From an uncultured Prevotellaceae bacterium (GTDB lineage: Bacteria; Bacteroidota; Bacteroidia; Bacteroidales; Bacteroidaceae), in assembly GCA_947306605.1 (NCBI GenBank), contig CAMZHB010000015.1, positions 1-13,419 of the forward strand: a stretch of DNA of 13,419 nucleotides. The letters are read 5' to 3'. The stretch's first letter is position 1. Every line of letters begins with the position of its first letter. Below, in pieces: positions 13,227-13,419 of this stretch. A program made the translations under genes and the position numbers. A model generated the notes under the pieces. That model was not told the origin of the DNA. It did not search any database and saw only the letters and a list, made by a program, of their open reading frames with translations.

Positions 13227-13419
13227 TTACTTCTTCTGTTTTTTCCCGTTTTGAATGTAGATACTGCCCTTTTGAGGTTCGGTTATTTTTCTACCTTGCA
13301 AGTCGAACAACTCATTGTTATTTTTTAATTCTTCATTTTTAATTGAGTTCACTCCTTGCAGTTGGCCCTTGCCGGCTTTCTTCGATTTGGCTTCGCCTCT
13401 CAAGGCTTCTATCTCCGCC
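13227..13419 (-). CDS. Tailed secreted protein, C-terminal 64 codons only (5' end outside window)
   Basis: Translating the minus strand from the right edge gives an open frame ending in TAA at 13227-13229. The readable residues run '...AEEIEALRGEAKSKKAGKG', then a linker 'QLQGVNSIKNEELKNNE', then 'LFDLQGRKITEPQKGSIYIQ' and finally NGKKQKK. The last 45 or so residues match the end of the secreted protein at 10819-12081 almost position for position, with the same FDLQGR and IYIQ-G-K landmarks. This is the short type-IX-like sorting tail common in Bacteroidales secreted proteins. The body of the protein, and so its function, lies beyond the window; the lysine/glutamate-rich part before the tail suggests a linker or coil. 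Confidence 0.78.
   Translation of the reverse strand, partial: AEIEALRGEAKSKKAGKGQLQGVNSIKNEELKNNNELFDLQGRKITEPQKGSIYIQNGKKQKK

Overview
The window looks like a chromosomal piece of a Bacteroidales bacterium (Bacteroides/Prevotella-like). The reasons are promoter elements of the Bacteroidetes TAnnTTTG type, lipoproteins with DUF4369/TlpA-like and OmpA-like/TPR architectures, a GntR regulator paired with a GH51 glycosidase, and secreted proteins ending in a short FDLQGR...IYIQ-G-K type C-terminal tail. No rRNA, tRNA, CRISPR array, transposase or phage gene was seen. All genes lie on the minus strand except the first.

Layout: (1) 2-610, the C-terminal half of an NhaD-type Na+/H+ antiporter (plus strand, cut by the window edge), converging on (2) a minus-strand pair: a GntR-type regulator with a LacI-like sensor domain (3659-4636), followed 31 bp later by a secreted GH51-like alpha-L-arabinofuranosidase (685-3627) carrying two tandem inserted concanavalin-like domains. 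A perfect 30-bp palindrome between the convergent ends acts as terminator. The region ahead of the regulator (4637-4943) holds a -7 element, a tandem 10-bp repeat and a widely spaced 11-bp inverted repeat, all operator candidates. (3) 4944-8871, a compact minus-strand run read in the order DUF4369/thioredoxin-like lipoprotein, ComM/YifB-type AAA+ ATPase, metallo-beta-lactamase-fold lipoprotein, DUF2007 zinc-ribbon membrane protein, closed by a strong hairpin at 4829-4860. (4) 8971-10686, an OmpA-like/TPR outer-membrane lipoprotein with its own promoter. (5) From about 10.75 kb onward the DNA is clearly more AT-rich: a secreted protein of unknown function with a sorting-type tail, a LuxR-type regulator, and at the right edge the last 64 codons of another tailed protein.

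How the genes may work together: the GntR/GH51 pair reads as a self-contained sugar-responsive cassette for arabinose-containing glycans. The ComM-containing run is probably one transcript of otherwise unrelated envelope and DNA-processing genes. The AT-rich right part, with a LuxR regulator between two tailed secreted proteins, looks like an accessory locus. The points most worth a second look are the duplicated domain inside GH51, the thioredoxin-fold lipoprotein without catalytic cysteines, the zinc ribbon split by a membrane hairpin, the near-identical tails flanking the LuxR gene, and a GC-rich patch of tandem hairpins in the AT-rich region.
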